NCBI GenBank assembly: GCA_020720385.1
Contig: DYOR01000013.1
Coordinates: 1-44,283 of the forward strand
DNA length: 44,283 nt
Source of the DNA: Rubrivivax sp.
GTDB lineage: Bacteria; Pseudomonadota; Gammaproteobacteria; Burkholderiales; Burkholderiaceae_C
Reading direction: 5' to 3'
Shown here: in pieces, positions 8,396-18,023 of the stretch
Layout: each line of letters starts with the position of its first letter
How positions within the stretch are numbered: the stretch's first letter is position 1
Program-made: the position numbers and the translations under genes
The notes under the pieces: generated by a model
Database searches by the model: none
Told to the model about the DNA's origin: nothing
Seen by the model: only the letters and a program-made list of their open reading frames with translations

Positions 8396-9501
8396 AGACG
8401 GTGCGCCGCCTGCTCTACCGGGACATCGTCGCCTCGGTCGTCTTCGTGGCGCTGGCGTTCCTCTCGCTCTTCTTCTTCATCGACTTCGTCGACCAGCTCG
8501 ACGGCGTGGGCAAGCACGGGCGCACCGCGTGGGACGTCGTGCTCGCCACGGCACTGCGCCTGCCCGGGCACTTCTACGAGTTGTTCCCCATCGCCGCGCT
8601 CATCGGCACGATCTACTCGCTGGCGCGGCTGGCGCAGTCCTCCGAATTCACCATCCTGCGCACCGCGGGCCTGGGCCCGGGCCGTGCGCTGGGCCTGCTG
8701 GCCGCGCTGGGCGTGGCCTTCGGCGCGCTGACCTTCGTCACCGGTGACTACATCGCGCCGGTGAGCGAGCGCGCCGGCGTGCGGCTCAAGGCGCGTTTTG
8801 CCGGCGGTCTGACGCTCGGCGGCGCGGGCGCCTGGCTCAAGGACAGGCGCAGCACGCCGCAGGGCGAGCGCAGCTACTCGGTCAACGTGGCCGGCGCCAG
8901 CGCCGCCGGTGGCATGCGCGGCGTGCGCATCTTCGAGTTCGACGCCGACGGGCGCCTGGTCTCGCGCACGCAGGCCAAGGAAGGTGTCGTCGCCGACGGC
9001 GGGAAGTGGACCTTGACCGATGTCGATGTCGCCGACTGGCCCGGTGCGCGCAGCCCCGACGCCAGGGTGCGCCTGCAGCACCATGCCACGCTCGCCTGGC
9101 CGAGCACCCTCAGCGCCAGCGTCGTGGCCGCCGCGGTGCTGCCGCTGGCGACCATGACCACCGTCGAGCTGTGGCGCTACAGCTCCCACCTGGGGGACCA
9201 GGAGCAGGCCACGCAGGCCTACGAGATCCGCTTCTGGCGCAAGGCGCTGTACCCGCTGGCCGCCCTGGTGATGATGGCCCTGGCCCTGCCCTTCGCCTAC
9301 ATGCATGCACGCTCCGGCGGCATCAGCCTGAAGGTCTTCGGCGGCATCATGCTGGGCATCAGCTTCGTGCTGCTCAACAACCTCTCGGGCCACATCGGCA
9401 TGCTGCGCGGGTGGACGCCTTGGGTCGCCGCCGCCTTGCCCAGCCTGGTCTACCTGGGGCTCTCGCTGGCCGCCTTCGCCTGGCTCGTGCGCTATCGTTA
9501 G
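8392..9501 (+). CDS. lptG: LPS export ABC transporter permease LptG
   Basis: Partner permease of LptF, 369 residues. It has a short cytoplasmic N-terminus (MKTVRRLLYRDI), three helices, a periplasmic jellyroll domain at about 110-260, then three helices ending LVYLGLSLAAFAWLVRYR. The conserved cytoplasmic coupling segment SSEFTILRTAGLGPGR, which contacts LptB, is present near 83-98. It starts in a 4-base overlap with lptF. lptA, lptB and lptC are not in the window. Confidence 0.94.
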   Translation: MKTVRRLLYRDIVASVVFVALAFLSLFFFIDFVDQLDGVGKHGRTAWDVVLATALRLPGHFYELFPIAALIGTIYSLARLAQSSEFTILRTAGLGPGRALGLLAALGVAFGALTFVTGDYIAPVSERAGVRLKARFAGGLTLGGAGAWLKDRRSTPQGERSYSVNVAGASAAGGMRGVRIFEFDADGRLVSRTQAKEGVVADGGKWTLTDVDVADWPGARSPDARVRLQHHATLAWPSTLSASVVAAAVLPLATMTTVELWRYSSHLGDQEQATQAYEIRFWRKALYPLAALVMMALALPFAYMHARSGGISLKVFGGIMLGISFVLLNNLSGHIGMLRGWTPWVAAALPSLVYLGLSLAAFAWLVRYR

Positions 9502-9505
9502 TGCC

Positions 9506-9883
9506 ATGCATAGCGCCCTGATCCTCTTTGCCCACGGGGCACGCGACCCCGCCTGGGCGGCGCCGTTCGAGAAGGTGGCGCAGCAGGTGCGCCAAGCCCA
9601 CCCGGGCCGGCACGTCGCGCTGGCCTACCTGGAGTGCATGACGCCCAGCCTGGCGCAGGCGGCTGCGGCGCTGGTGACTGCGGGCTGCACGCGCCTGGCC
9701 GTGCTGCCCATGTTCCTGGGCACGGGCGGCCATGTGCGCGAGGACCTGCCGCGGCTCATGGGCGAGTTGCGCCAGGCCCATCCCGACGTCGCCTTTGCGC
9801 TGCTGCAGGCCGTCGGCGAGATCGACAGCGTCGTCGCAGCGATGGCAAGGGCCGCCGGCGCCGCCCTGCAAGACGGCGGATGA
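9506..9883 (+). CDS. CbiX-type sirohydrochlorin chelatase (single-domain)
   Basis: A 125-residue, single-domain chelatase of the CbiX-short / SirB class, which inserts Co2+ or Fe2+ (or Ni2+) into sirohydrochlorin. The two metal/substrate His are in the expected places: LILFAHGARDP near the N-terminus and PMFLGTGGHVREDLP at about 70-84. Short CbiX forms function as homodimers. It starts four bases after lptG and its stop overlaps the CysB-like gene as ATGA. Overlap with a sulfur-type regulator suggests iron insertion for siroheme of sulfite or nitrite reductase; this is inference. Confidence 0.88.
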   Translation: MHSALILFAHGARDPAWAAPFEKVAQQVRQAHPGRHVALAYLECMTPSLAQAAAALVTAGCTRLAVLPMFLGTGGHVREDLPRLMGELRQAHPDVAFALLQAVGEIDSVVAAMARAAGAALQDGG

Positions 9884-10824
9884 ACCTGCAGCAGTTCCGG
9901 TTCGTGCAGGAGGCGGTGCGACGCAATCTGAACCTCACCGACACGGCCAAGGCGCTGGCCACCTCGCAGCCCGGCGTGAGCAAGGCGATCCTGGAGTTCG
10001 AGGAAGAACTCGGCGTCGACATCTTCGCCCGTCACGGCAAGAGGCTCAAGCGCATCACCGAGCCGGGGCAGGCCGTGCTGCGATCGATCGACATCATCAT
10101 GCGCGAGGTGGTCAACCTGCGCCGCATCGGCGAGACCTTCTCCAAGCAGGACAGCGGCACGCTGACCGTCGCCGCCACGCACATGCCGGCGCGCTACCTC
10201 CTGCCCGACGCGCTGACCGCGCTGCGCCAGCGCTACCCGAAGGTGCAGCTGGTGCTGCACCAGGCGCAGCCCGGGGAGGTGGCGCGCATGCTGCTCGACG
10301 ACGCCGCCGAGATCGGGCTCACGTGCGAGAGCCTCGCGCGACACGACGGCCTGGTCACCCTGCCCTGCCTGGAATGGCAGCATGTGCTCGTCGTGCCGGC
10401 CGGCCACGCGCTGGCGGGCACCGAGCGCGTCACGCTGGAACAGCTCGCCGAGCATCCCGTGGCGCTGTACTCGCCCGCCACGGGGGGTCGCACGCGCATC
10501 GATCAGGCCTTCGAGCTTGCCCGGCTGCACGCGCGCGTGGCGCTCGAGACGGTCGACTCCGAGCTCCTCAAGGCCTACGTTCGACTCGGTCTGGGTGCGG
10601 GCGTCGTCAGTGAACTGGCGATGCGCGCCGAGCCCGCCGATGCTGGCGTCGTGGTGCGCCCGCTGGGCCACCTGTTCGGTCCGGGCCTCGTGCGCCTGGC
10701 CTTCAAGCGCGGCGCCTACCTCAGGCCCTTCGTGCATGCGCTGGCCGAGATGCTCGCCCCTCACCTGAGCGCCGCGCTCTTCGAAAAGGCGCTCGCCGGC
10801 CAGGGTTCCGATTGCCAACTCTGA
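9880..10824 (+). CDS. LysR-type regulator, CysB/Cbl-like
   Basis: A 314-residue LysR-type regulator whose N-terminus (MNLQQFRFVQEAVRRNLNLTDTAKAL, TSQPGVSKAI, FARHGKRLKRIT) is closely CysB-like. CysB/Cbl proteins activate sulfate or alkanesulfonate assimilation genes. In the effector domain the family segment THTQARY reads THMPARY (100-106): Thr100 is kept, but positions 102 and 103, known sulfate-pocket residues of CysB, are Met and Pro. The inducer may therefore differ from sulfate/APS-type ligands. The gene overlaps the chelatase by four bases, so the pair is translated together. Confidence 0.9.
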   Translation: MNLQQFRFVQEAVRRNLNLTDTAKALATSQPGVSKAILEFEEELGVDIFARHGKRLKRITEPGQAVLRSIDIIMREVVNLRRIGETFSKQDSGTLTVAATHMPARYLLPDALTALRQRYPKVQLVLHQAQPGEVARMLLDDAAEIGLTCESLARHDGLVTLPCLEWQHVLVVPAGHALAGTERVTLEQLAEHPVALYSPATGGRTRIDQAFELARLHARVALETVDSELLKAYVRLGLGAGVVSELAMRAEPADAGVVVRPLGHLFGPGLVRLAFKRGAYLRPFVHALAEMLAPHLSAALFEKALAGQGSDCQL

Positions 10825-10843
10825 CCCCCGCCCGATCGACGCC

Positions 10844-12019
10844 ATGAGTTCCACCACCCCGCCGACCGCCTTCACGCCCGCACTGCGCAGCCGCCTGCCG
10901 CAGGTGGGCACGACCATCTTCACCGTCATGTCGGCCCTGGCCCAGGAGTGCGGCGCGGTGAACCTCGGCCAGGGCTTCCCGGACTTCGATTGCGACCCGG
11001 CACTGCTCGCCGAGGTGGGCGACGCGATGCGCGAAGGGCTCAACCAGTACCCCCCCATGGCCGGCGTGCCGCTGCTGCGCCAGCGCGTGGCCGAGAAGAT
11101 CGCCGCGCTCTACGGGCGGCGCTACGACGCGGGCGGCGAGATCACCATCACCGCCGGGGCCACGCAGGCCATCTTCACCGCCGTGATGTGCTGTGTGCAA
11201 CCCGGCGACGAGGTGGTGGTGCTCGAACCCTGCTACGACAGCTACGCGCCGAGCATCGAGATGGCCGGCGGCCGCGTGGTGCGCGTGCCCCTCGTGCCCG
11301 GCAGCTTCCGGCCCGACTTCGGGCGCATCGCCGCGGCGCTCTCGCCGCGCACGCGACTGCTGATGATCAACTCGCCGCACAACCCCACCGCCACCGTGTG
11401 GACGCGCGACGAGATGCTGCAACTGGCGCAGCTGCTGGCGCCGACACAGGCCTTGCTGCTCTCCGATGAGGTCTACGAGCACATGGTCTTCGACGGCGCG
11501 CCGCATGTCAGCGCCTCGTCGATCGAGGCCCTGGCTGCGCGCGCCTTCGTCGTCTCGAGCTTCGGCAAGACCTACCACGTCACCGGCTGGAAGGTGGGCA
11601 CCGTGGCCGCACCGGCGGCGCTCACGGCCGAGTTCCGCAAGGTGCACCAGTTCAACGTCTTCACCGTGAACACGCCGGTGCAGCACGGCCTGGCGCGCTA
11701 CATGGCCGACCCGCGGCCGCACCTCGAGCTGGCCGCGTTCTACCAGCGCAAGCGCGACCTCTTTCGCGCCGGCCTGGCGCGCACCCGGCTGCGCGCGCTG
11801 CACACGCAGGGCAGCTATTTCCAGCTCGTCGACTACAGCGCCGTGAGCAGCCTGCCCGAGGCCGAGTTCTGCCAGTGGCTCACGCGCGAGGTCGGCGTGG
11901 CCGCGATTCCGGTGGCGGCGTTCTACGAAGGCGGGCTCGAGCAGGGCCTGGCGCGCCTGTGCTTTGCCAAGCGCGACGAGACCCTGCAGCAGGCATTGCA
12001 GCGGCTGCAGCCGCTGTAG
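10844..12019 (+). CDS. PLP-dependent methionine-type aminotransferase (YbdL-like)
   Basis: Fold-type I aminotransferase of 391 residues. The start region LRSRLPQVGTTIFTVMSALAQ and NLGQGFPDFDCDP are characteristic of the YbdL / kynurenine aminotransferase-like group. The PLP lysine is Lys242 in SSFGKTYHVTGWKVG. The NSPHNPTATVW and LLSDEVYEHMVF segments hold the other cofactor contacts. YbdL prefers methionine and aromatic amino acids, so a role in the last step of methionine salvage is plausible, and the preceding CysB-like gene also points to sulfur metabolism. It begins 19 bases after that gene on the same strand. The stop lies 2 bases from the convergent FimV-like gene. Confidence 0.9.
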   Translation: MSSTTPPTAFTPALRSRLPQVGTTIFTVMSALAQECGAVNLGQGFPDFDCDPALLAEVGDAMREGLNQYPPMAGVPLLRQRVAEKIAALYGRRYDAGGEITITAGATQAIFTAVMCCVQPGDEVVVLEPCYDSYAPSIEMAGGRVVRVPLVPGSFRPDFGRIAAALSPRTRLLMINSPHNPTATVWTRDEMLQLAQLLAPTQALLLSDEVYEHMVFDGAPHVSASSIEALAARAFVVSSFGKTYHVTGWKVGTVAAPAALTAEFRKVHQFNVFTVNTPVQHGLARYMADPRPHLELAAFYQRKRDLFRAGLARTRLRALHTQGSYFQLVDYSAVSSLPEAEFCQWLTREVGVAAIPVAAFYEGGLEQGLARLCFAKRDETLQQALQRLQPL

Positions 12020-12021
12020 CT

Positions 12022-14061
12022 TCAGGGCCGCGGAGGCGGCGGCACGTCCTGGAGCGCGTCGAACAAGCTCGACGTGCGCTCCTCCTCGACCGAGAGGTCC
12101 AAGTCCACCGGCACGGTCGGCCGGTCCTCGGACTCGGGCCGCGGCTCGGCGGCGTCGCGCTCCAGGCCCAGGTAGGGCGCGGGCGAGGTGCTGCCGAACT
12201 CGCCGCCGTCGGGCAGGGGCAGGAGCAGGTCGACGTTGCCATTGGCCGCACCTTCGCGGTCCAGCAGGTCACGCGCCAGCGAATACAGGAACAGCACCTC
12301 GCGGTACGCGGGCAGGTCGAAAAGCTCGCCGCGCGACTTGCGGAAGAGCAGCGCCTCGAGCTCGGCCATCGCGTCCAGCGGCCGCTCCCACACCTGCTGC
12401 AGGCGCGGCACGACACCGGCATAGTCCTCCAGCGTGCGCCCGCTGCCGAGATCCGCACCCCACTCGGGAGCGTAGGCATTGAAGCGGTCGTTGAAGCGCG
12501 AACGCGTGCGCTCGTAGTCGGCGCGGTCCCCACGCCGGTGGTAGATCTCCATCAGCTTGAGGTAGGGCAGCGGGCTGCCGCCGCCGGTGCTGCGCAGGTG
12601 CTCGACGAGCAGATCGATGGCGGCCTCGTCCTGGCCGAGCACGACGAAGAACTCGGCCTGCTGTTCCAGGTCGATGAGCTCCTCGATCGAGACGTCGCGC
12701 GCCGCGCCTTCCTCGCCCACCAGCTTCGGCGGCAGCACATCGGTGCGCTGCATGGCCGCATCGGCAGCCACAGGCGCCGCAGGCACGGCCGCTTCCTGGG
12801 CAGCCGGAGGCAAGGGCGCCGGGGTCGAGGCCGGCCAGGGCGTGGTCGGTGCGGAGGCGGCCGTCGGCGGCCACGCGTGCGCGCTGCGCGCTCGGCCGAG
12901 GGTGGAATCGGTCGACGCGAGCTCCGAGGTGACGAAGGGAATCGGCCGCGTCATCTGGCGGCTGCTCGTGGCGTCGGGAACCGGCACCGGCACCGGCACC
13001 GGCGCAGCCGCCTGGCGCCAGGCGGCCTGCAGCCGACGTTGCACGCCGGCGAGCCGCCAGGCGAGCCACCCCGCCAGCCCCGCCAACAGCAGCGCCGCCC
13101 CGAACAAGGGCCACAGCCAGCGCACCGCCGCTTCCGCGCGGCCGACACGCTTGCGCGATTGCGCGGCGGCATCGCGGCTGTCCTTGGCCTGCACGCGCAA
13201 CTGCTCGACGGTGCGTTCCAGCGCGGCCATGCGTTGCTCCGCGGCCGAGGCCACCAGAGCCGCCGCACGCGCGGCGCTGGCCGCCTGGGCCACGGCCTCG
13301 AGCGCCTGATCCACCGCCTGGGCTTCGGCCTTGGCCACCGGCTCGGCGAGCTCGAGCGTGAGCCGCGGCCCGGCCGCCGGGGCCTTCACGCTGGCGACCG
13401 CCGCACGGCGAAGTTCAGCGGGCGGCTTGGTCGCAGCCGCGCGCCGGTGCGCCGGGCGCCTGCGCACGGGTGCGGCCACGCGCATGGCGGGCCTGGCCTC
13501 GCCCGTGGCGGTGGCGGTGGCACGCGCAGCGACGCTCGCCTCCGCGGCGTTGCCGGAGGCTGCGGCCACCACACCGGCCGCGGGGACCGCGGCAGCGGCG
13601 GGCCTGGAATCGTCGCTCGCCGGAACCTCCGGCGGCAGCGCCGCGGCCGAGGGGGCGACGGCCCCCGCCGCCATGGGCAATCCCGGTGGGTCGGCGAAGA
13701 CGATGAAGCGCCGGGACAAGGTGTTCGCGCAACCCATGTCGAGCTGCACGCCCACCACGGGTTCGTCGATGGCCACGGCCGTGAGCACGCGCACGCGGGC
13801 ACGCCCGGCGCCCGTCGCCTCGACCACCGTGCGCACGAGCACGGACGGCAGCTGGCGCTCGCCCACGCTGACCTGGGCGCGCACGCACTCCGGCGTCAGC
13901 GTCTCGTCGGTGTCGAGCCGCACCTGGACCGGGAAATCGAGCCTTTGTCCGAGCACCACGGCCGTGTCCCCGGGGCCAAAACCTGCTGCCGATGCCGCCG
14001 GGGCCGCCGTGGCTGCGGCCAGCGCGATGATCAACGACAGCCTGGGCCGCTTCTTCTGCAT
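12022..14061 (-). CDS. FimV-like cell-envelope protein
   Basis: A 679-residue protein. An N-terminal signal peptide (MQKKRPRLSLIIALAAATAAPAASA) precedes a domain (AGFGPGDTAVVLGQRLDFPVQVRLD...) resembling the conserved N-terminal FimV domain. A long Ala/Arg/Pro-rich linker follows, then a predicted coiled coil rich in Ala and Glu (around 270-310), one membrane helix (WLWPLFGAALLLAGLAGWLAW), and a 300-residue acidic C-terminal region with helical hairpins of TPR-like spacing (about 480-620). This signal / envelope domain / coiled coil / TM / cytoplasmic acidic order is that of FimV/HubP polar organisers tied to type IV pili and pole organisation. Overall identity is inferred from architecture rather than from a strong motif. 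No pilus gene is adjacent. Confidence 0.6.
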   Translation of the reverse strand: MQKKRPRLSLIIALAAATAAPAASAAGFGPGDTAVVLGQRLDFPVQVRLDTDETLTPECVRAQVSVGERQLPSVLVRTVVEATGAGRARVRVLTAVAIDEPVVGVQLDMGCANTLSRRFIVFADPPGLPMAAGAVAPSAAALPPEVPASDDSRPAAAAVPAAGVVAAASGNAAEASVAARATATATGEARPAMRVAAPVRRRPAHRRAAATKPPAELRRAAVASVKAPAAGPRLTLELAEPVAKAEAQAVDQALEAVAQAASAARAAALVASAAEQRMAALERTVEQLRVQAKDSRDAAAQSRKRVGRAEAAVRWLWPLFGAALLLAGLAGWLAWRLAGVQRRLQAAWRQAAAPVPVPVPVPDATSSRQMTRPIPFVTSELASTDSTLGRARSAHAWPPTAASAPTTPWPASTPAPLPPAAQEAAVPAAPVAADAAMQRTDVLPPKLVGEEGAARDVSIEELIDLEQQAEFFVVLGQDEAAIDLLVEHLRSTGGGSPLPYLKLMEIYHRRGDRADYERTRSRFNDRFNAYAPEWGADLGSGRTLEDYAGVVPRLQQVWERPLDAMAELEALLFRKSRGELFDLPAYREVLFLYSLARDLLDREGAANGNVDLLLPLPDGGEFGSTSPAPYLGLERDAAEPRPESEDRPTVPVDLDLSVEEERTSSLFDALQDVPPPPRP
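12980..13003. repeat. hexamer tandem repeat (ACCGGC x4)
   Basis: Four perfect copies of ACCGGC inside the FimV-like gene, encoding alternating Pro-Val just on the C-terminal side of its membrane helix. Such hexamer runs can change length by slippage in whole codons without shifting frame. Confidence 0.8.
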
Positions 14062-14217
14062 GCAGGAGGGGGAAAGGGGTCGGACGGTCGGTGGATGGAA
14101 GTGCCCGCAGACTCTAGCACGAAGGGTTACAAAGCCACGCCATTCACGACCCCGGCGTGACTGCCTTTTCCGTGGCGCCCTGCACGCGCCCCGGGGCGAC
14201 AGCCCGCTGACCTGCCG

Positions 14218-14235
14218 CCTTGACCTTGGACAAGG
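14218..14235. promoter_or_regulatory. 18-bp dyad, candidate operator upstream of the UspA gene
   Basis: CCTTGACCTTGGACAAGG is an interrupted palindrome (14 of 18 positions symmetric). Its core TTGAC-N4-GACAA resembles Crp/Fnr-family sites (FNR: TTGAT-N4-ATCAA). It is centred about 79 bases before the uspA start and about 38 before a transcription start implied by a weak -10 (TACTCT, 14252-14257). A Crp/Fnr-type regulator gene lies just downstream of uspA, so autoregulation or local control is possible. Confidence 0.35.
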
Positions 14236-14305
14236 CAGATGCGTGTGGGGCTACTCTCGCGCGGCGCGCCGCGCTAACCTGACGCGGCCAATGAGGAGCA
14301 CCGCC

Positions 14306-14752
14306 ATGAAGATCCTGTTGCCCGTCGATGGTTCGGCCGACTCGCTCGCCGCGGTGCGTCATGCGCTCGCGCTGCGCCAGCTCGGGCTGCCCGCGAGCTT
14401 CGTGCTCGTCAACGTGCAGCCTGCGGCCTCCTTGTACGAGATGGTCGTCGCGCACGACGCCGAGGTCATCGCCCGCGTGCGCGGCGAGGCCGGCGCGGAC
14501 CAACTCGCCGCCGCCGAAGCGCTTCTCGAGGCCGCTGGCGCGGCGTACGAGAGCGAGGTCGCCGGTGGCGAAGCCGAAACCCTCTTGCCCGAGCTGCTCG
14601 AGAACTACGGTTGCGAGGCCGTGATCATGGGCGCGCGCGGCCCGGCCGTTGCGGCGTCGTCCGGCATCGGGCACGTCGCCCACGCCCTGCTGCTGCACAG
14701 CCCGGTGCCGGTGACCGTGGTGCGCCAGCAGCCGGCCGACGAAGCGGCGTAG
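14306..14752 (+). CDS. universal stress protein UspA family
   Basis: A single-domain Usp protein of 148 residues: MKILLPVDGSADS at the N-terminus, the middle LVNVQP strand, and MGARGPAVAASSGIGH near the C-terminus. The ATP-binding signature G-x2-G-x9-G-S/T is present except that the last Ser/Thr is His, so ATP binding is uncertain. ATG at 14306 has a good GAGGAGC Shine-Dalgarno sequence 6 bases upstream. The Crp/Fnr gene follows after 117 bases on the same strand. Confidence 0.93.
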   Translation: MKILLPVDGSADSLAAVRHALALRQLGLPASFVLVNVQPAASLYEMVVAHDAEVIARVRGEAGADQLAAAEALLEAAGAAYESEVAGGEAETLLPELLENYGCEAVIMGARGPAVAASSGIGHVAHALLLHSPVPVTVVRQQPADEAA

Positions 14753-14869
14753 ACGGCGCGCCGCATCTCCCTTCGCTACCCGGGCCTGCCGCGCGCGCGC
14801 GCTCGCGACGCGGCACGCCCGAGCAGGGACAATCGCGCGGCCGCGTGGCTGTCGCGGGAGGGACAAAGC

Positions 14870-15574
14870 ATGAATACCCCCGTTCTTACAATCGACGAGC
14901 TTCACAACATCGAATCGGGCGCGTGGTTCAGCAAGCTCTCCCCGACCCTCAGAAGCGCCATCCTCGCGCGTGCCATGGTGCGCCGCCTGAGCGACGGCGA
15001 AGCGCTGGCTTCGCGGGGTTCCGCAGCGCAGGAGTGGTGCGGCGTGGCGCGCGGCGCGGTGCGCATCAGCTCGATCTCGCTCTCCGGCAAGCAGGTCTCG
15101 CTGACCTACGCCGAACCCGGCACCTGGTTCGGCGACATCGCCCTCTTCGACGGCCTGCCACGCACGCACGATGCGGACGCCCATGGCGCGACCACGCTGC
15201 TCGTCGTGCGCAAGCCCGACTTCAAGACCCTGCTCGCTCAACACGTGGAGTTGTACGACGCCCTGCTGCGCCTGAACTGCCGCCGCCTGCGGCTCATGTT
15301 CGACCAGTTCGAGGATCTCAACACGCGTCCGCTGCAGGCCCGGCTGGCCAAGCAGATCCTGCTGCTGGCGCGCAGCTACGGCGTGCCGCAGGGCGAGGAG
15401 ATCCGCGTCGGCCTGGCGCTGGCGCAGGAGGACCTGGCCCAGTTGCTTGGCGCCTCGCGCCAGCGCGTGAACCAGGAGCTCAAGGGTTTCGAGCGCGAAG
15501 GCGCGGTGCGCGTGGAACCGACGCGGCTGGTCGTGCTCTCGCGCGAGAAACTGCTCGCCATCGCCGAACGCTGA
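14870..15574 (+). CDS. Crp/Fnr-family transcriptional regulator
   Basis: A 234-residue regulator: cyclic-nucleotide-binding-like beta-barrel at about 20-130 (GTWFGDIALFDGLPRTHDADAHG), a long dimer helix at about 131-160, and a winged helix-turn-helix at about 180-225 with recognition segment GASRQRVNQELKGFEREGAV. There is no N-terminal Cys cluster like that of FNR, so it is not an obvious oxygen sensor; the RT..A pattern that binds cAMP is also not clear. The ligand is unknown. A strong SD (GGGAGGGA) precedes ATG 14870. It lies 19 bases upstream of the phosphotransferase gene and may be cotranscribed with it. Confidence 0.9.
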   Translation: MNTPVLTIDELHNIESGAWFSKLSPTLRSAILARAMVRRLSDGEALASRGSAAQEWCGVARGAVRISSISLSGKQVSLTYAEPGTWFGDIALFDGLPRTHDADAHGATTLLVVRKPDFKTLLAQHVELYDALLRLNCRRLRLMFDQFEDLNTRPLQARLAKQILLLARSYGVPQGEEIRVGLALAQEDLAQLLGASRQRVNQELKGFEREGAVRVEPTRLVVLSREKLLAIAER

Positions 15575-15593
15575 GCCGCGGGAGCTGAAGCGC

Positions 15594-16688
15594 ATGGAAC
15601 ACTTCACCGGCACCAAGCCCGTCGCCGAGAGCCACGCCTTCGACGTCGCTGCGCTGGAAGCGCACCTCACGCGCGCCCTGCCCGGGTTCGCCGGCCCGCT
15701 CACGGTGGAGCAATTCAAGGGCGGCCAGTCCAACCCCACCTACAAGCTCGTCACGCCGCAGCGTGCCTACGCCATGCGCACCAAGCCCGGGCCGGCAGCG
15801 CGGTTGCTGCCTTCGGCGCATGCCATCGAGCGCGAGTTCCGCGTCATGCAGGGCCTCACCGGCAGCGGCGTGCCGGTGCCGCAGATGCACCTGCTGTGCG
15901 AGGACGAAGCCGTCATCGGCCGCGCCTTCTACGTCATGCAGTACATGGACGGGCGCGTGTTCTGGAACCAGTCCCTGCCCGAACTGAACAGGGACGAGCG
16001 CGCCGCCGTCTACGACGAGATGAACCGCGTCATCGCCGCGCTGCACAGCGTCGACGTGGCCGCCGCGGGCCTGGCCGACTACGGCAAGCCGGGCAACTAC
16101 TTCGAGCGCCAGATCGGCCGCTGGAGCAGGCAGTACCTGGCCTCGCAGACCCAGCCCATCGACGAGATGGACCGCCTCATCGAATGGCTGCCCACGCACC
16201 TGCCTGCGGCCGCCCGCGCCGGCGCGCCGGCGACCATCGTGCACGGCGACTTCAGGCTCGACAACCTGATGTTCGACCCGACCGAGCCGCGCATCATCGC
16301 CGTGCTCGACTGGGAGCTTTCCACGCTGGGCCACCCGATGGCCGACTTCAGCTACCACTGCATGGGCTGGCACATCACGCCGGGCACTTTCCGCGGCATC
16401 GGCGGCCTGGACCTGGCCGCGCTGGGCATTCCCGCGGAGCGCGACTACGTGCGCCGCTATTGCGAGCGCGTGGCGCTGCGCACCGGGCGGCGTGTCGACC
16501 CCGACGCGGTGATGGCCGACTGGAATTTCTACCTCGCCTACAACCTCTTCCGGCTGGCCTCGATCACGCAGGGCATCGCCAAGCGCGTGGTCGATGGCAC
16601 GGCCTCCAGCGCGCAGGCGCGCGCCACCGGCGCCGCCACCCCCGAACTCGCCCGCATGGCGTGGACCTTTGCCCAGGCCGCGCATTGA
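15594..16688 (+). CDS. APH-family phosphotransferase (ACAD10/11 kinase-domain / LvaA-like)
   Basis: A 364-residue aminoglycoside-phosphotransferase-fold kinase. The catalytic loop is HGDFRLDN (217-224), with the metal-binding DWE at 239-241 in VLDWELSTLGHP. The nucleotide-binding start QFKGGQSNPTYKL is near 42-54. It lies 50 bases upstream of an acyl-CoA dehydrogenase of the ACAD10/11 type, and the two together correspond to the fused domains of mammalian ACAD10/ACAD11. In that family and in the Pseudomonas Lva pathway, the kinase phosphorylates the 4-hydroxyl of 4-hydroxyacyl-CoA. It is therefore probably a 4-hydroxyacyl-CoA kinase, not an antibiotic-resistance enzyme. Confidence 0.85.
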   Translation: MEHFTGTKPVAESHAFDVAALEAHLTRALPGFAGPLTVEQFKGGQSNPTYKLVTPQRAYAMRTKPGPAARLLPSAHAIEREFRVMQGLTGSGVPVPQMHLLCEDEAVIGRAFYVMQYMDGRVFWNQSLPELNRDERAAVYDEMNRVIAALHSVDVAAAGLADYGKPGNYFERQIGRWSRQYLASQTQPIDEMDRLIEWLPTHLPAAARAGAPATIVHGDFRLDNLMFDPTEPRIIAVLDWELSTLGHPMADFSYHCMGWHITPGTFRGIGGLDLAALGIPAERDYVRRYCERVALRTGRRVDPDAVMADWNFYLAYNLFRLASITQGIAKRVVDGTASSAQARATGAATPELARMAWTFAQAAH

Positions 16689-16738
16689 GCGCGCGGCCTG
16701 CCCTGCCCTGACCTGAGAGACGCACCCGAGAGCACCCC

Positions 16739-17965
<1,227 letters not shown>

Positions 17966-18023
17966 CGCGGCCGCGGCAAGCGGGCTGGAAACGGCGCGAA
18001 CTGCGCTGCGGACCCGCGAACGC

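Noticed and set aside
14798-14817. Terminator after uspA from a GC-rich inverted repeat (TGCCGCG / CGCGGCA)
   Set aside because: The loop is 15 bases and no T-run follows; the alternating CG stretch explains the symmetry.
15594-16688. Aminoglycoside resistance kinase
   Set aside because: The adjacent ACAD10/11-type dehydrogenase and family pattern point to acyl-CoA metabolism.
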